Source of the DNA: CAMDPA01 sp963825625
GTDB lineage: Bacteria > Pseudomonadota > Alphaproteobacteria > Rhizobiales > Hyphomicrobiaceae
Direction of reading: 5' to 3'
DNA: 64,000 nt
Assembly (NCBI GenBank): GCA_963825625.1
Contig: CAWGUF010000003.1
Coordinates: forward strand, 186,001-250,000
Part shown: positions 17,165-26,386 of the stretch, one piece after another
How the letters are laid out: each line of letters opens with the position of its first letter
How positions within the stretch are numbered: the stretch's first letter is position 1
The notes under the pieces: generated by a model
What the model saw: only the letters and a program-made list of their open reading frames with translations
Database searches by the model: none
What the model was told of the DNA's origin: nothing
Translations under genes and position numbers: made by a program

Positions 17165-18931
17165 GTGACCACCGACAACAGTTTCCAGACCGCGGCTCGC
17201 CGGCTAACGCCGGCGATCGCAGGTGTCGCTCTGTTTTCCGCCCTGCTCAATATTCTCGCGCTAACCGGCGCGGTATACATGCTGCAGCTATACGATCGCG
17301 TCCTGCCTTCGCGCAGCGTCGAGACGCTTATCGGCCTGAGCCTGATCGTGCTCGTGCTCTATGCCGCATACGGTGCATTGGACCTGATCCGCACGCGGCT
17401 TCTTGCCCGATCGGCGCTTCGGCTCGATCGCACACTGCGTGACCGCATCTTCGGCCTCGTCATGCGCCTCACCTCGACAGCGCCTGCCGGCTTCGACGCG
17501 CGCCAGCCGGTCCGCGATCTCGATCAGATAAAGGGCTTTCTCGCAAGCCCTGGCCCGACCGCTCTGCTCGATATGCCTTGGATGCCGCTTTTCATAGCTT
17601 TTGTCTGGCTCCTCCACCCCTGGCTCGGGCTCCTTGCCGGTTGCGGTGCGCTGAGCCTCCTGCTGCTGACCCTCGTCACCGAATGGCGGACGCGGTCCCC
17701 GGCAGGAGACGCCGCTGCCAGTACCAGCCAGCGTCAGCTTTTTCTCGCGCGCACCGAGGCCACCGCGGAGACCATTCACGCGATGGGCATGGGCCGGCGC
17801 ATGGCCGCTCGCTGGCAGCAACTCAGCGAGGCAAACCTGGGCGACCACCTCAAGTCCGCCAACGTCAGCTCTCTATACGGATCGTCATCGAAGGTTCTGC
17901 GTCTGCTGTTGCAGTCTGCCGTGCTGGGCCTGGGCGCCTACCTCACGATCAAGGGCGAGATCACCGCCGGCGTGATGATTGCCGCCTCCATCATCACAGC
18001 GCGCGCACTGGCGCCGGTCGAAATCGCAATCGGGCACTGGAAGCACTTCGTCGCGGCCCGCCAGGGTCTCTCACGGCTCCGCCGGCTGCTGGCGGCATTC
18101 CCGCCGCGGTCCGATGTGATGGCGCTGCCGCCGCCAGCTGGCAAGCTCGAGGTGGAAGCGCTATGGGCCGGAGCACCCGGCATGCACTCGCCCTTCATCC
18201 AGCAAGTGTCCTTTGCGCTGAAGGCAGGCGACGGTCTCGCAATCATCGGCCCGACAGCCTCGGGCAAATCAACACTTGCGCGCGCCCTCGTCGGCGCCTG
18301 GCCGGCGCAACGCGGCAGCATCCGCATCGACGGCGCATCGGCCGATCAGTGGGACGAGGAGGAGCTTGGTCGCCATATCGGCTACCTGCCCCAGGATGTC
18401 GCGCTGCATGATGGCACGATCCGCGACAACATCACCCGATATGACCCGCAGGCGACCAGCGAGGCTGTGATCGCCGCGGCCCGGCTTGCCGGGATCCACG
18501 AGATGATTCTCCGCCTCCCTGCCGGATACGAGACACAAATCGGGCCGGGCGGCCAAATGCTTGCCGCAGGTCAGCGCCAGCGTGTGGCACTCGCCCGCGC
18601 GCTCTATGGCGACCCGTTCCTGGTGGTGCTCGACGAGCCGAATTCCAACCTCGACGGAGACGGCTGCCGGGCCCTGTCGCTGGCCATCAAGACCGTTCGC
18701 GAGCGCGGGGGAATCGTTGTCGTCGTCGCGCATCGAACAAGCGTGACGGAGCATCTCAACCTCGCGATGGCCCTGAATGAAGGACAGGTTCGTGCGTTCG
18801 GCCCGCGGGACGAGGTGCTAAGGCGCGTTGTGCCGAAACCTCAGCCGCAGGTCAGCCTCGCTGGCTCGACGGGCCGGCTGAAAGTCGTGATCGAGGGTGA
18901 TGGTGCCGGCATCGCGGGTGGCTCGCCATGA
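17165..18931 (+). CDS. Type I secretion ABC transporter (permease-ATPase, PrtD-like)
   Basis: A 588-residue half-transporter. The N-terminal membrane domain (about 20-300) has the usual hydrophobic spans (GVALFSALLNILALTGAVYM, LIGLSLIVLVLYAAY). The nucleotide-binding domain has Walker A GPTASGKST (from residue 362), a signature LAAGQRQRVALARAL in place of LSGGQ, Walker B LVVLDEPNSNLD (from residue 486) and the switch VVVAHRTS. There is no N-terminal C39 peptidase domain, as in PrtD/AprD-type exporters of C-terminally tagged substrates. The start is GTG, 25 bp after the repeat protein, and the stop overlaps the HlyD gene by ATGA. Together with HlyD and a TolC it should export the upstream protein across both membranes. 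Confidence 0.93.
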   Translation: MTTDNSFQTAARRLTPAIAGVALFSALLNILALTGAVYMLQLYDRVLPSRSVETLIGLSLIVLVLYAAYGALDLIRTRLLARSALRLDRTLRDRIFGLVMRLTSTAPAGFDARQPVRDLDQIKGFLASPGPTALLDMPWMPLFIAFVWLLHPWLGLLAGCGALSLLLLTLVTEWRTRSPAGDAAASTSQRQLFLARTEATAETIHAMGMGRRMAARWQQLSEANLGDHLKSANVSSLYGSSSKVLRLLLQSAVLGLGAYLTIKGEITAGVMIAASIITARALAPVEIAIGHWKHFVAARQGLSRLRRLLAAFPPRSDVMALPPPAGKLEVEALWAGAPGMHSPFIQQVSFALKAGDGLAIIGPTASGKSTLARALVGAWPAQRGSIRIDGASADQWDEEELGRHIGYLPQDVALHDGTIRDNITRYDPQATSEAVIAAARLAGIHEMILRLPAGYETQIGPGGQMLAAGQRQRVALARALYGDPFLVVLDEPNSNLDGDGCRALSLAIKTVRERGGIVVVVAHRTSVTEHLNLAMALNEGQVRAFGPRDEVLRRVVPKPQPQVSLAGSTGRLKVVIEGDGAGIAGGSP

Positions 18932-20232
18932 GCGGCCCGAGCTCCAAGCCTCTGTCGCCAGACGGCATCTCCAGACTGCTGACGGCCGGGATCGGCGTCG
19001 TCATCCTGCTCGCGGGCTGCGTCGGCGTTTGGGCGGCAGTCGTGGGAATCGCAGGCGCGGTGGTCGCCACTGGAACGGTCACGGTCGACTCCAACCTGAA
19101 GAAAGTACAGCACCCAAGCGGCGGCATTGTCGGCTCGATCCACGTCAAGGATGGCGATCGGGTCAGCGGCGGCGACCTCCTTGTGCGGCTCGACGAGACG
19201 TTGACGCGCGCCAATCTGGAGATCGTGTCGAACCAGCTCTCCCAGCTGTCAGTGCGGGAGGCCCGGCTCCGGGCGGAGCTCGAGGACAAGGAAAGCATCG
19301 ATTGGCCGCCACTGGTTGCAGGCTTCCGGCCCGATCACGAAGCGAGGCGTGCCGAGGAGACACTGTTCCGCAATCGCAAGCATGCCCGCAATGGACAGAT
19401 GGCGCAGCTCTCCGAGCGGATGATCCAGCTCCGCGAGCAGGTCGCGGGGACGCATGCCCAACTCAAGGCCAAGGCCGACGAGCTTGAGCTGATCGCCACC
19501 GAGCTCGCCGCGCAGAAAGCAATGTGGGAACGCAAGCTGACATCGATCGCCAAATACTCCGCGGTCCGGCGCGAGGCGGTGCGGCTGGAGGGCGAAAAAG
19601 GCCAGTTGATTGCGGCAAACGCTCAGAACAAGGCACGGATTGCAGAGACCGAATTGCAGATCCTGCAGGTCAACCAGGACATGAAAGCCGAGGTGTCCAA
19701 GGAATTGCGCGAGATGCAGGCACGTCTGGCCGAGCTGCAGGAGCGGCGCATCGCTGCTCAGGACCATCTCGCCCGCATCGAGATCCGGGCACCGATAGCC
19801 GGCATCGTCCACCAGCTCTCCGTGCATACGATCGGCGGCGTGATCTCGCCGGGCGAGGCGATCTTGCTGATCGTGCCCGAAAACGACGCCCGCGTGATCG
19901 AGGCAAAGGTGGCTCCGCAGCACATCGACCAGGTCCGCAAGGGCCAGCCCGCCTTCATACGTTTCGTTGCCTTCAACCTGAGCGCAACCCCGGAATTTGC
20001 CGGCCGCGTCGAGCGCGTCGCAGCCGATCTCACGCGCGACCCGCAAACCGGTCAGACCTACTATGTGGCGCGGGTTGTGCCCGACGATATGGCGGCGGTA
20101 CGGGCTGCAGGTCTGGAGCTCCTGCCTGGCATGCCGGCAGAGGTCCACCTGCTCACGGGAGAGCGCACGATGCTCTCTTATTTGATCAAACCCCTCTCTG
20201 ACCAGATCGGGCGAACCTTCAAGGAGCGGTGA
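18928..20232 (+). CDS. HlyD family type I secretion periplasmic adaptor
   Basis: A 434-residue protein with one N-terminal transmembrane segment (IGVVILLAGCVGVWAAVVGI). The first half of the lipoyl/barrel-sandwich domain is VQHPSGGIVGSIHVKDGDRV. A long coiled coil follows (about 85-290, rich in Glu/Arg/Leu), and then the second lipoyl half, IRAPIAGIVHQLSVHTIGG, and a beta-barrel domain. The C-terminal segment contains LLPGMPAEVHLLTGERTMLSY, the usual end of HlyD/PrtE proteins. The ATGA overlap with the ABC gene implies translational coupling. It bridges the inner-membrane ABC protein and the outer-membrane TolC duct. Confidence 0.93.
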   Translation: MSGPSSKPLSPDGISRLLTAGIGVVILLAGCVGVWAAVVGIAGAVVATGTVTVDSNLKKVQHPSGGIVGSIHVKDGDRVSGGDLLVRLDETLTRANLEIVSNQLSQLSVREARLRAELEDKESIDWPPLVAGFRPDHEARRAEETLFRNRKHARNGQMAQLSERMIQLREQVAGTHAQLKAKADELELIATELAAQKAMWERKLTSIAKYSAVRREAVRLEGEKGQLIAANAQNKARIAETELQILQVNQDMKAEVSKELREMQARLAELQERRIAAQDHLARIEIRAPIAGIVHQLSVHTIGGVISPGEAILLIVPENDARVIEAKVAPQHIDQVRKGQPAFIRFVAFNLSATPEFAGRVERVAADLTRDPQTGQTYYVARVVPDDMAAVRAAGLELLPGMPAEVHLLTGERTMLSYLIKPLSDQIGRTFKER

Positions 20233-20264
20233 GACCGTTTCCGCCGGTCGCTCCGCAAAAGCGA

Positions 20265-21239
20265 TCAGATCGCCCGCCCCACACTTGCCAGCAGCGCCAT
20301 CGTCTCCATCACCGAAGCGTGCTCGGCCACCCCCTTGCCGGCGATATCGTAGGCGCAGCCGTGCCCGACGCTGGAGAACACGATCGGCGTGCCGATCGCC
20401 ATCGCAGATGCGCGCCGTGGCGACAGCAGCTTGACCGGAATGTGCCCTTGGTCGTGAAACGGCACAACGTACCCGTCATGCTTGCGCTCGGAGATCAGCA
20501 GGTCGGCGCCAGCGGGCCCGGTGACGTCGAGCCCCATCTCCCTCAGCCGCGCAACGGCAGGCTTCGTCACCCGCTCGTCGTCGTCGCCAAACAATCCATC
20601 CTCACCCGCATGCGGATTGATGCCGGCCACAGCGAGCCTTGGCTGCTCGCAGCCCAGCCGTACCAGGGCATCGTGCGCCGCCTTTGCTGCGGTCACGACC
20701 AGCTCGGTCGTCAGCCGCCCCAGCGCGCTCGCAACGCTTTCATGCAGTGTACAATGCGTAATCTTGAGCCCGCCGGCTGCCAGCATCATGAACACCTTGT
20801 CGCGCGGCGTTCCGGTGAGGTCGGCGATCAAAGGCGGATAGCCTGAAAACGCGATGCCCGCTGCATTGATCGCCGTTTCCGATTGCGGGCAGCCGACCAC
20901 GGCGTCGACCGCGCCGGCCTCAGCCAGCCGCACCGCTCTCGTGGCATACGCGATCGTCGCGCGGCCTGCCGCAGGACTCATTTTTCCGGGCTTGAAGTCA
21001 GCAGCAGCGAGCGCAGCGGCATCGACGAACGCAATACCATCCGTACCCGCCACATCTGCCGGACGCAGCTTTTCCTTCAATCCCAGAAGGTGCGCATAGT
21101 GATCCAGCACATGCGCATCACCCACGAGCACGGGCACGATAGCGCTGCCTGCATGCTCGGCCGCCGCCCTCAGGGCGATCTCTGGCCCGATGCCGTTGGG
21201 ATCGCCTATTGCGATCGCAATGGTTTTCCTGTCCGCCAT
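20265..21239 (-). CDS. pdxA: PdxA-family 4-hydroxythreonine-4-phosphate (or D-threonate-4-phosphate) dehydrogenase
   Basis: A 324-residue enzyme starting MADRKTIAIAIGDPNGIGPE, the PdxA signature start, five bases after GGAGG. Metal-binding His residues are seen in AGINPHAGEDGLFG and VVPFHDQGHIPVKLL. It would oxidise and decarboxylate a 4-phosphorylated threonine derivative with NAD+ and a divalent metal. No pyridoxine gene or DUF1537 kinase is adjacent. The quinone oxidoreductase lies upstream on the same strand (17 bp apart), so it may be the catabolic PdxA2 subtype rather than the B6 enzyme. It is convergent with the HlyD gene, 32 bp apart. Confidence 0.85.
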   Translation of the reverse strand: MADRKTIAIAIGDPNGIGPEIALRAAAEHAGSAIVPVLVGDAHVLDHYAHLLGLKEKLRPADVAGTDGIAFVDAAALAAADFKPGKMSPAAGRATIAYATRAVRLAEAGAVDAVVGCPQSETAINAAGIAFSGYPPLIADLTGTPRDKVFMMLAAGGLKITHCTLHESVASALGRLTTELVVTAAKAAHDALVRLGCEQPRLAVAGINPHAGEDGLFGDDDERVTKPAVARLREMGLDVTGPAGADLLISERKHDGYVVPFHDQGHIPVKLLSPRRASAMAIGTPIVFSSVGHGCAYDIAGKGVAEHASVMETMALLASVGRAI

Positions 21240-21255
21240 CCGCACCTCCAAACCG

Positions 21256-22260
21256 TTACGGCAGCAGCACGACCGAGCCCGCGCGCGTTGCCCGCTCCTC
21301 CAAATCGCGATGCGCTTGCGCCGCGTCCTTGAGCGGGTAGGTCCGCCCGATCTCGATCTTGATTGCGCCCTTGGCGACGAGGTCGAACAGTTCATCGCAT
21401 GCAGTCTTCATATCGGTCGGATCAGCGATGTGCGGGCTGATCCCGGGCCGCGTGACTGTCAGCGAGCCCTTCTTGGCGAGCAAAATGAGGTCGAGCGGCG
21501 GCGGATGACCGGACGCATTGCCGTAGTTCACCAGGATGCCGAACGGCCTGATGCAGTCGAGGGATGCCAGGAATACGTCCTTGCCGACACCATCAAGCAC
21601 CGCCGCCACGCCTTTGGGCACGATCCGGCGCGTCTCGGCGACGAAATCCTGCTCACGGTAAAGAATGGTATGGTCGCAACCATGCGCGCGGGCGACCGCC
21701 GCCTTCTCTTGCGAGCCCACCGTTCCGATCACAACTGCGCCCAGATGCTTGCACCACTCAGTCAGCACCAGTCCGACGCCGCTTGCAGCGGCATGGATCA
21801 GCACGGCATCGCCGGCATTCGGCTTGTAGTGGCGATTGATCACCAGCGAGGCCGTCAACCCCTTCAGCATGAAGGCTGCCGCCTGCTCGCTCGTTATGCT
21901 GTCAGGAAGTGGGATCAGACATGTCGCGCGGATATTCCGCTGCTCGGCATAGCTCCCGGTATTCTCGTAGAACGGCCCACCTGACCCGACGTAGGCGACC
22001 CGATCGCCCACCTTCACGTTCGTTACGCCCGGGCCCAGCTCGCTCACCACGCCGACCGCGTCGTTGCCAAGCACGACAGGAAAATCCAGCGGGTTGGCGA
22101 TGTAGAAGCCGCCGCGCCGCACGTTCACGTCGGAGTAGTTGAAGGCGACCGCAGTATGCCGGATTCGCACTTCCCCCGCCGACGGCGGAGGGAGCTCCAT
22201 ATCCTCCCAGACGAGCACCTCAGGCCCGCCGTTCTGATGCATGCGGACGGCTTTGATCAT
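21256..22260 (-). CDS. Quinone oxidoreductase (zinc-free MDR family, QorA-like)
   Basis: A 334-residue medium-chain reductase starting MIKAVRMHQNGGPEVLVWED. The N-terminal GroES-like fold has YSDVNVRRGGFY and PVVLGNDAVGVVSELGPGV. The Rossmann domain has the nucleotide-binding motif LIHAAASGVGLVLTEWCKHL, matching the AAxxGxG pattern of NADPH:quinone reductases. Zinc-ligand Cys residues of alcohol dehydrogenases are missing. It should reduce quinones or enones with NADPH in the cytoplasm. It lies between the molybdenum hydroxylase genes (upstream) and pdxA (17 bp downstream), probably in one transcription unit with pdxA. ATG 22260 is chosen because the longer frame upstream does not resemble the family. 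Confidence 0.9.
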   Translation of the reverse strand: MIKAVRMHQNGGPEVLVWEDMELPPPSAGEVRIRHTAVAFNYSDVNVRRGGFYIANPLDFPVVLGNDAVGVVSELGPGVTNVKVGDRVAYVGSGGPFYENTGSYAEQRNIRATCLIPLPDSITSEQAAAFMLKGLTASLVINRHYKPNAGDAVLIHAAASGVGLVLTEWCKHLGAVVIGTVGSQEKAAVARAHGCDHTILYREQDFVAETRRIVPKGVAAVLDGVGKDVFLASLDCIRPFGILVNYGNASGHPPPLDLILLAKKGSLTVTRPGISPHIADPTDMKTACDELFDLVAKGAIKIEIGRTYPLKDAAQAHRDLEERATRAGSVVLLP

Positions 22261-22396
22261 TCTCGTCACCCCAGCCCTCGCTGGCCGGGGTCCCAGTCGC
22301 CACGAGCGCTGCCTTTTTCGGGGGTGGGATGCCGGGGATGCCCCCGGCATGACATGATGCGCTTCAGACCAGTGCGATTGCACCGTCCCGTGGCGA

Positions 22397-23191
22397 TCAA
22401 GCGATCGCGGCGACCGCACGCCGAGCCAGCACGTTCACCGCGTTGGCGCGATACTCGGCTGAGAAGTGGATGTCCGTCATCAGGTCGCCAGCCGGCACCT
22501 GGATGCCCAGGATCGCCTCCGGCTTGAAGCCGGCGGCCAATGCCTTCTCGAAATCAGGCACGCGGAACGCGCTCGGCCCCGCGCCGGTGACGGCCACGCG
22601 CACGTTGGAGCCGAACCTGGCGACCATCACCCCCGTCACGGCAAAACCCGATGCCGGATGACGCAGCTTCATGTACTTCGCCTTGTCCGGCTTCTTGAAG
22701 CGTACGGCCGTCACGATCTCGCCCGGCTCGAGCGCAGTCGTGAACAACCCGACGAAGAAGTCATCCGCCGCGATTTTGCGCACGTTCGTCTCCACCACGG
22801 CATCGAGGCCGACCACGGCGGCCGGATAGTCTGCGGCCGGATCTGCGTTGGCGATGGAGCCGCCGATGGTGCCGCGGTTGCGCACCGCCGGATCGGCGAT
22901 ACCTTCCGCCAGCTCTGCCAGAGCCGGAATGGCCGCCTTGACCTCGGCCGAGGCGGCAACATCGGCATGGCAGGTCATGGCGCCGATTACGACCTCGTTG
23001 CCTTCGACCTTGATGCCCCTCAGACCGTCGATCCCGTCAAGATCGATCATATCGCTTGGCGCCGCCAGCCGGAGCTTCAATGACGGCAGCAACGACATGC
23101 CACCGGCCAGCAGCCGAGGATCCTCGCCTGCCTTGACCGCACCGGCTGCCGCATTCACGTCGGCAGGACGGGAGTAATTGAAATCACGCAT
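22397..23191 (-). CDS. FAD-binding subunit of a xanthine dehydrogenase/CO dehydrogenase-type molybdenum hydroxylase (CoxM-like)
   Basis: A 264-residue protein, a typical length for CoxM-like medium subunits. The two FAD-binding motifs are present: LLAGGMSLLPSLKLRLAAPS near residue 28 and RNRGTIGGSIANADPAADYP near 104. It carries electrons between the 2Fe-2S small subunit and the quinone or other acceptor. Its start lies 18 bp after the stop of the small-subunit gene on the same strand. The large subunit is encoded divergently at 23976. The substrate is not determined: the family includes CO, purine, nicotinate and aromatic aldehyde oxidising enzymes. Confidence 0.92.
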   Translation of the reverse strand: MRDFNYSRPADVNAAAGAVKAGEDPRLLAGGMSLLPSLKLRLAAPSDMIDLDGIDGLRGIKVEGNEVVIGAMTCHADVAASAEVKAAIPALAELAEGIADPAVRNRGTIGGSIANADPAADYPAAVVGLDAVVETNVRKIAADDFFVGLFTTALEPGEIVTAVRFKKPDKAKYMKLRHPASGFAVTGVMVARFGSNVRVAVTGAGPSAFRVPDFEKALAAGFKPEAILGIQVPAGDLMTDIHFSAEYRANAVNVLARRAVAAIA

Positions 23192-23209
23192 CGATTAGTC
23201 CTCGCCCGT

Positions 23210-23692
23210 TTATACCTTGGCCTGTGCCATCTTGGTGCTGCCGTCCATGATCGCTTCCACGATGCCCTGATACCCGGTGCAGCGGCAGATGTTGCCCTCG
23301 AGCTGATGGCGCACCGTCTTCTCGTCCGCGCCAGGCAGGCGGCGGGCGATATCGACGCCCATCATCACCATACCCGGCGTGCAGAAGCCGCATTGCAGCC
23401 CGTGGTGCTCCTGAAAAGCTGCCTGCATCGGATGCAACGTGCCATCGGCCGCCGCCAGCCCCTCGATGGTGGTCACCGAGCGTCCGCTCGCCTGCACCGC
23501 AAGCATCGTGCAGGATTTAATCGCCTTGCCGTCCAGATGCACGACACAGCAGCCGCATTGCGTGGTGTCACATCCGACGTGAGTTCCTGTCAGCTTCAGA
23601 TGCTCACGGATGAACTGGACAAGCAAGGTGCGCGATTCCACGCGGCCCGACACCTGTTTGCCGTTCACTGTCATGGATATGTCGTGTGCCAA
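23210..23692 (-). CDS. 2Fe-2S small subunit of the molybdenum hydroxylase (CoxS-like)
   Basis: A 160-residue ferredoxin-like subunit. A TTG at 23692 behind GGGAG gives the family-typical start MAHDISMTVNGKQVSGRVES; an ATG at 23674 would drop six residues and has no clear ribosome-binding site. Cluster 1 ligands lie in THVGCDTTQCGCCVVHLDG and KSC, cluster 2 ligands in LQCGFCTPGM and GNICRCTGY. It passes electrons from the molybdopterin subunit to the FAD subunit encoded just downstream. A roughly 280-bp divergent region separates it from the large-subunit gene and should contain both promoters. Confidence 0.92.
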   Translation of the reverse strand: MAHDISMTVNGKQVSGRVESRTLLVQFIREHLKLTGTHVGCDTTQCGCCVVHLDGKAIKSCTMLAVQASGRSVTTIEGLAAADGTLHPMQAAFQEHHGLQCGFCTPGMVMMGVDIARRLPGADEKTVRHQLEGNICRCTGYQGIVEAIMDGSTKMAQAKV

Positions 23693-23975
23693 CGTACGTC
23701 TCCCAAGCTCGTTCTGACCGCTCACCCGGCCGCCCATGGCCGGCCCGCATGCTCGATGCGACAAATCCCGGCGTTTGTCCAGCGTGCCGGACCATCGGCC
23801 GGCGTGACGTAGGGCGTGGACGAAGCGGGCATGCCCTGCTACGAAAGGCCATCCGCATTCTCAGGGCGTCATGAGTTTGCCGAAGGCGATGGCCCGCGGC
23901 AAGACTTTTGGGGGGCTCGCTCTCCGGCGCCCAGGACTTCTGTACCGACCAGCATCCAGCACGAGGTGGTGCCCC

Positions 23976-26303
23976 ATGGGTGAATTCGCGATTGGCCAGG
24001 CCGTAACCCGTACCGAGGATCCCCGACTGCTGAGAGGCGGCGGCCGCTATGTCGACGATCTCACTCTTCCGAACACGGCCTATGGCGTCGTGCTGCGTGC
24101 CGCACACGCCCATGCCAAGGTCAACCGGATCAACGCAGATGCGGCGAAGAAGGCCCCCGGCGTGATCGCCGTTCTGACCGACGAGGACTGGCTGGCGCTC
24201 GGCTGGAAGGATCTGCCCTCAGCCGAGATGGCGCTGAAGCGCCGCGACGGATCGCCGATCTACAAACCGCCCTATCCCGCCATGGCCCGTGGACTCGTGC
24301 GCTATGCCGGTGACCCGGTGGCATTCGTAATTGCCGAGAGCGCGGCCCAGGCTGCCGATGCAGCGGAGCTGATCGAGGTCGACTACGACCCGCTGCCGGC
24401 ACTCACCGATACCGCCAAGGCGCTGGACTCCAAGGTTCAGGTGTGGCCAGACGCTCCGAACAACATCTGCTACGTCTGGCAGGGCGGCGACAAGGCAGCC
24501 GCCGACGCCGCCTTCGCCAAGGCAGACCGGGTCGTAAAGTACAAGGCTGTCGTCAACCGCGTCACGGCCGCAGCGATGGAGCCGCGCGCCGCGCTCGCCC
24601 ACTACGATCCCGCCGCCGATCGCTAGACCGTCCACACCACGCTGCAGCGCGCCTTCGTCTACCGCGCACAGATCGCCGAGATGATCGACGTTCCGGAGAG
24701 CAAGATCCGGGTCGTGGGCACGGACATCGGTGGCAGCTTCGGCATGAAATCGGCATTGTTCAACGAAGTGGCGCTGACCATCCTCGGCACCAAGCTGACA
24801 GGCCGTCCGGTGAAGTGGACCTCGACGCGCTCGGAGGCCTTCCTCGGCGATGCGCAGGCGCGCGACCACGTCTACGACATGGAGCTGGCAGTCGCCAAGG
24901 ACGGCAAGTTCCTCGGTCTCAGAGCCACGACGACCGTCAACGTCGGCGCCTACCTGCAAACCGGCGGCGAAACCTCGGCCATCGGTAACATCGGCACCCT
25001 CGCCGGTGTCTACATCTTCCCGGCGATTCATGTCGACGTCACGACGGTCTTCTCGCACACCAACCCGATGCGGCCATATCGCGGCAACGGCCGCGGCGAG
25101 GCGGCCTATGCCATCGAGCGTATTGTCGACCTCGCAGCCGATGAGCTCGGCATCGATCCGGCTGAAATCCGGCGCATCAACATGATCCCGCCGGAGGCGA
25201 TGCCCTACAAGACCGGTCTCGTGTTCACCTATGACTGCGGCGACTTCGTCAATGCCATGGATGAAACCCTCAAGATGGCGGACTACGCTGGATTCGAGAA
25301 GCGTCGCGAAGAGGCGAAGAAACGGGGCAAGCTTGCCGGCATCGGAATTTCGTTCTCGATCGAGCGATCGGCCGCCGCCGGCTTCGAAGGCGCTGAGATC
25401 CGTTTCGACCGTGCCGGAACGGTGACGCTGCTGACCGGCGCCATCAACCAGGGCCAGGGCCATGCGACGACGTTCACGCAGATCCTGTGCGACAGGCTCG
25501 GCGTCGACCCGAAGGACGTACACTACATTTCCGGCGACACCGACGCCGTGTCCTACGGCGAAGGCACGGGCGGCTCGCGCTCTGCTGCCATTGGCGGCTC
25601 CGCTGTCCACTACGCGGCCGAGAAGGTCGCCGACAAGGCCAAGCAGATTGCCGCCCATATGATGGAGGTAGAGACCGCTGACGTCGACTTCGACGAGGGC
25701 GTCTTCTCAAGCCGCAAGACCAACCAGACGCTGACCATCAAGGAGGTTGCCAAGGCCGCCTCCAACCCCGCGAAGCTTCCCAAGGGGATGGAGCCCGGCC
25801 TGCTCGGCAGCGCCGTCTACCAGCATCCCAAGGAGAACTTCCCGAATGGCTGCCACGTGGTGGAATTGGAAATCGACGAGGAGCTCGGCAACGTCGAGCT
25901 CACCCGCTACACCGTCGTCGACGATGTCGGCACCGTCATCAACCCTCTGCTGCTGAAAGGCCAGATCAAGGGCGGCATCGCGCAAGGCATCGGCCAGCTG
26001 CTGCTGGAAGACATCAAATTCGAGGACGAGACAGGCCAGCTGCTCACCGGCTCGTTCATGGACTATGCGATGCCGCGTGCCCATCATCTGCCGAATTTCG
26101 AGATCAAGAGCCACCCGACGATGACCAAGACCAACCCGTTGGGCGTCAAGGGCGCGGGTGAGGCGGGCTGCGTTGGCGCCATGCCCGCGGTCGGCAACGC
26201 CCTGGTGGATGCATTGTCCGTCTATGGCGTGCGCGACATCGCGATGCCTGCCACACCGCAGCGCATCTGGGAGGCCATCCGCGCGGCAAAGGCCGGCAAA
26301 TAG
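23976..26303 (+). pseudogene. Molybdopterin-binding large subunit of the xanthine/CO dehydrogenase family, with an in-frame amber codon
   Basis: Starts MGEFAIGQAVTRTEDPRLLR behind GAGGTGG and would be 775 codons long, normal for CoxL-like subunits. Codon 217 is TAG (24624-24626) in an otherwise uninterrupted frame: AHYDPAADR, stop, TVHTTLQRAFVYRAQ. Trp or Tyr is usual at this place, so TGG to TAG is the simplest change. Downstream features are complete: GTDIGGSFGMKS, RPYRGNGRGEA, GAINQGQGHATTF and GVKGAGEAGCVG, the last with the expected catalytic Glu (codon 729). The form I CO-dehydrogenase active-site motif with Cys is absent, so true CO oxidation is unlikely. If the amber codon is real, the enzyme is lost unless suppressed. 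Confidence 0.85.
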
Positions 26304-26386
26304 GCTGGGCTTCTGCCATAATGCCAATTCGCCGTGCGCGCCGGTCGCCATTCCAAGGTACCGGCCCGCATCGCGTCTCCGCGTTG

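Noticed and set aside
24219..25658. 479-residue minus-strand frame opposite the molybdenum hydroxylase large subunit
   Set aside because: It is the antisense of a clearly conserved gene, a common artefact in GC-rich DNA.
23976..26303. Aerobic form I CO dehydrogenase (true CoxL)
   Set aside because: The Cys-containing active-site motif of form I CoxL is absent; RPYRGNGRGEA is of the general xanthine-dehydrogenase-family type.
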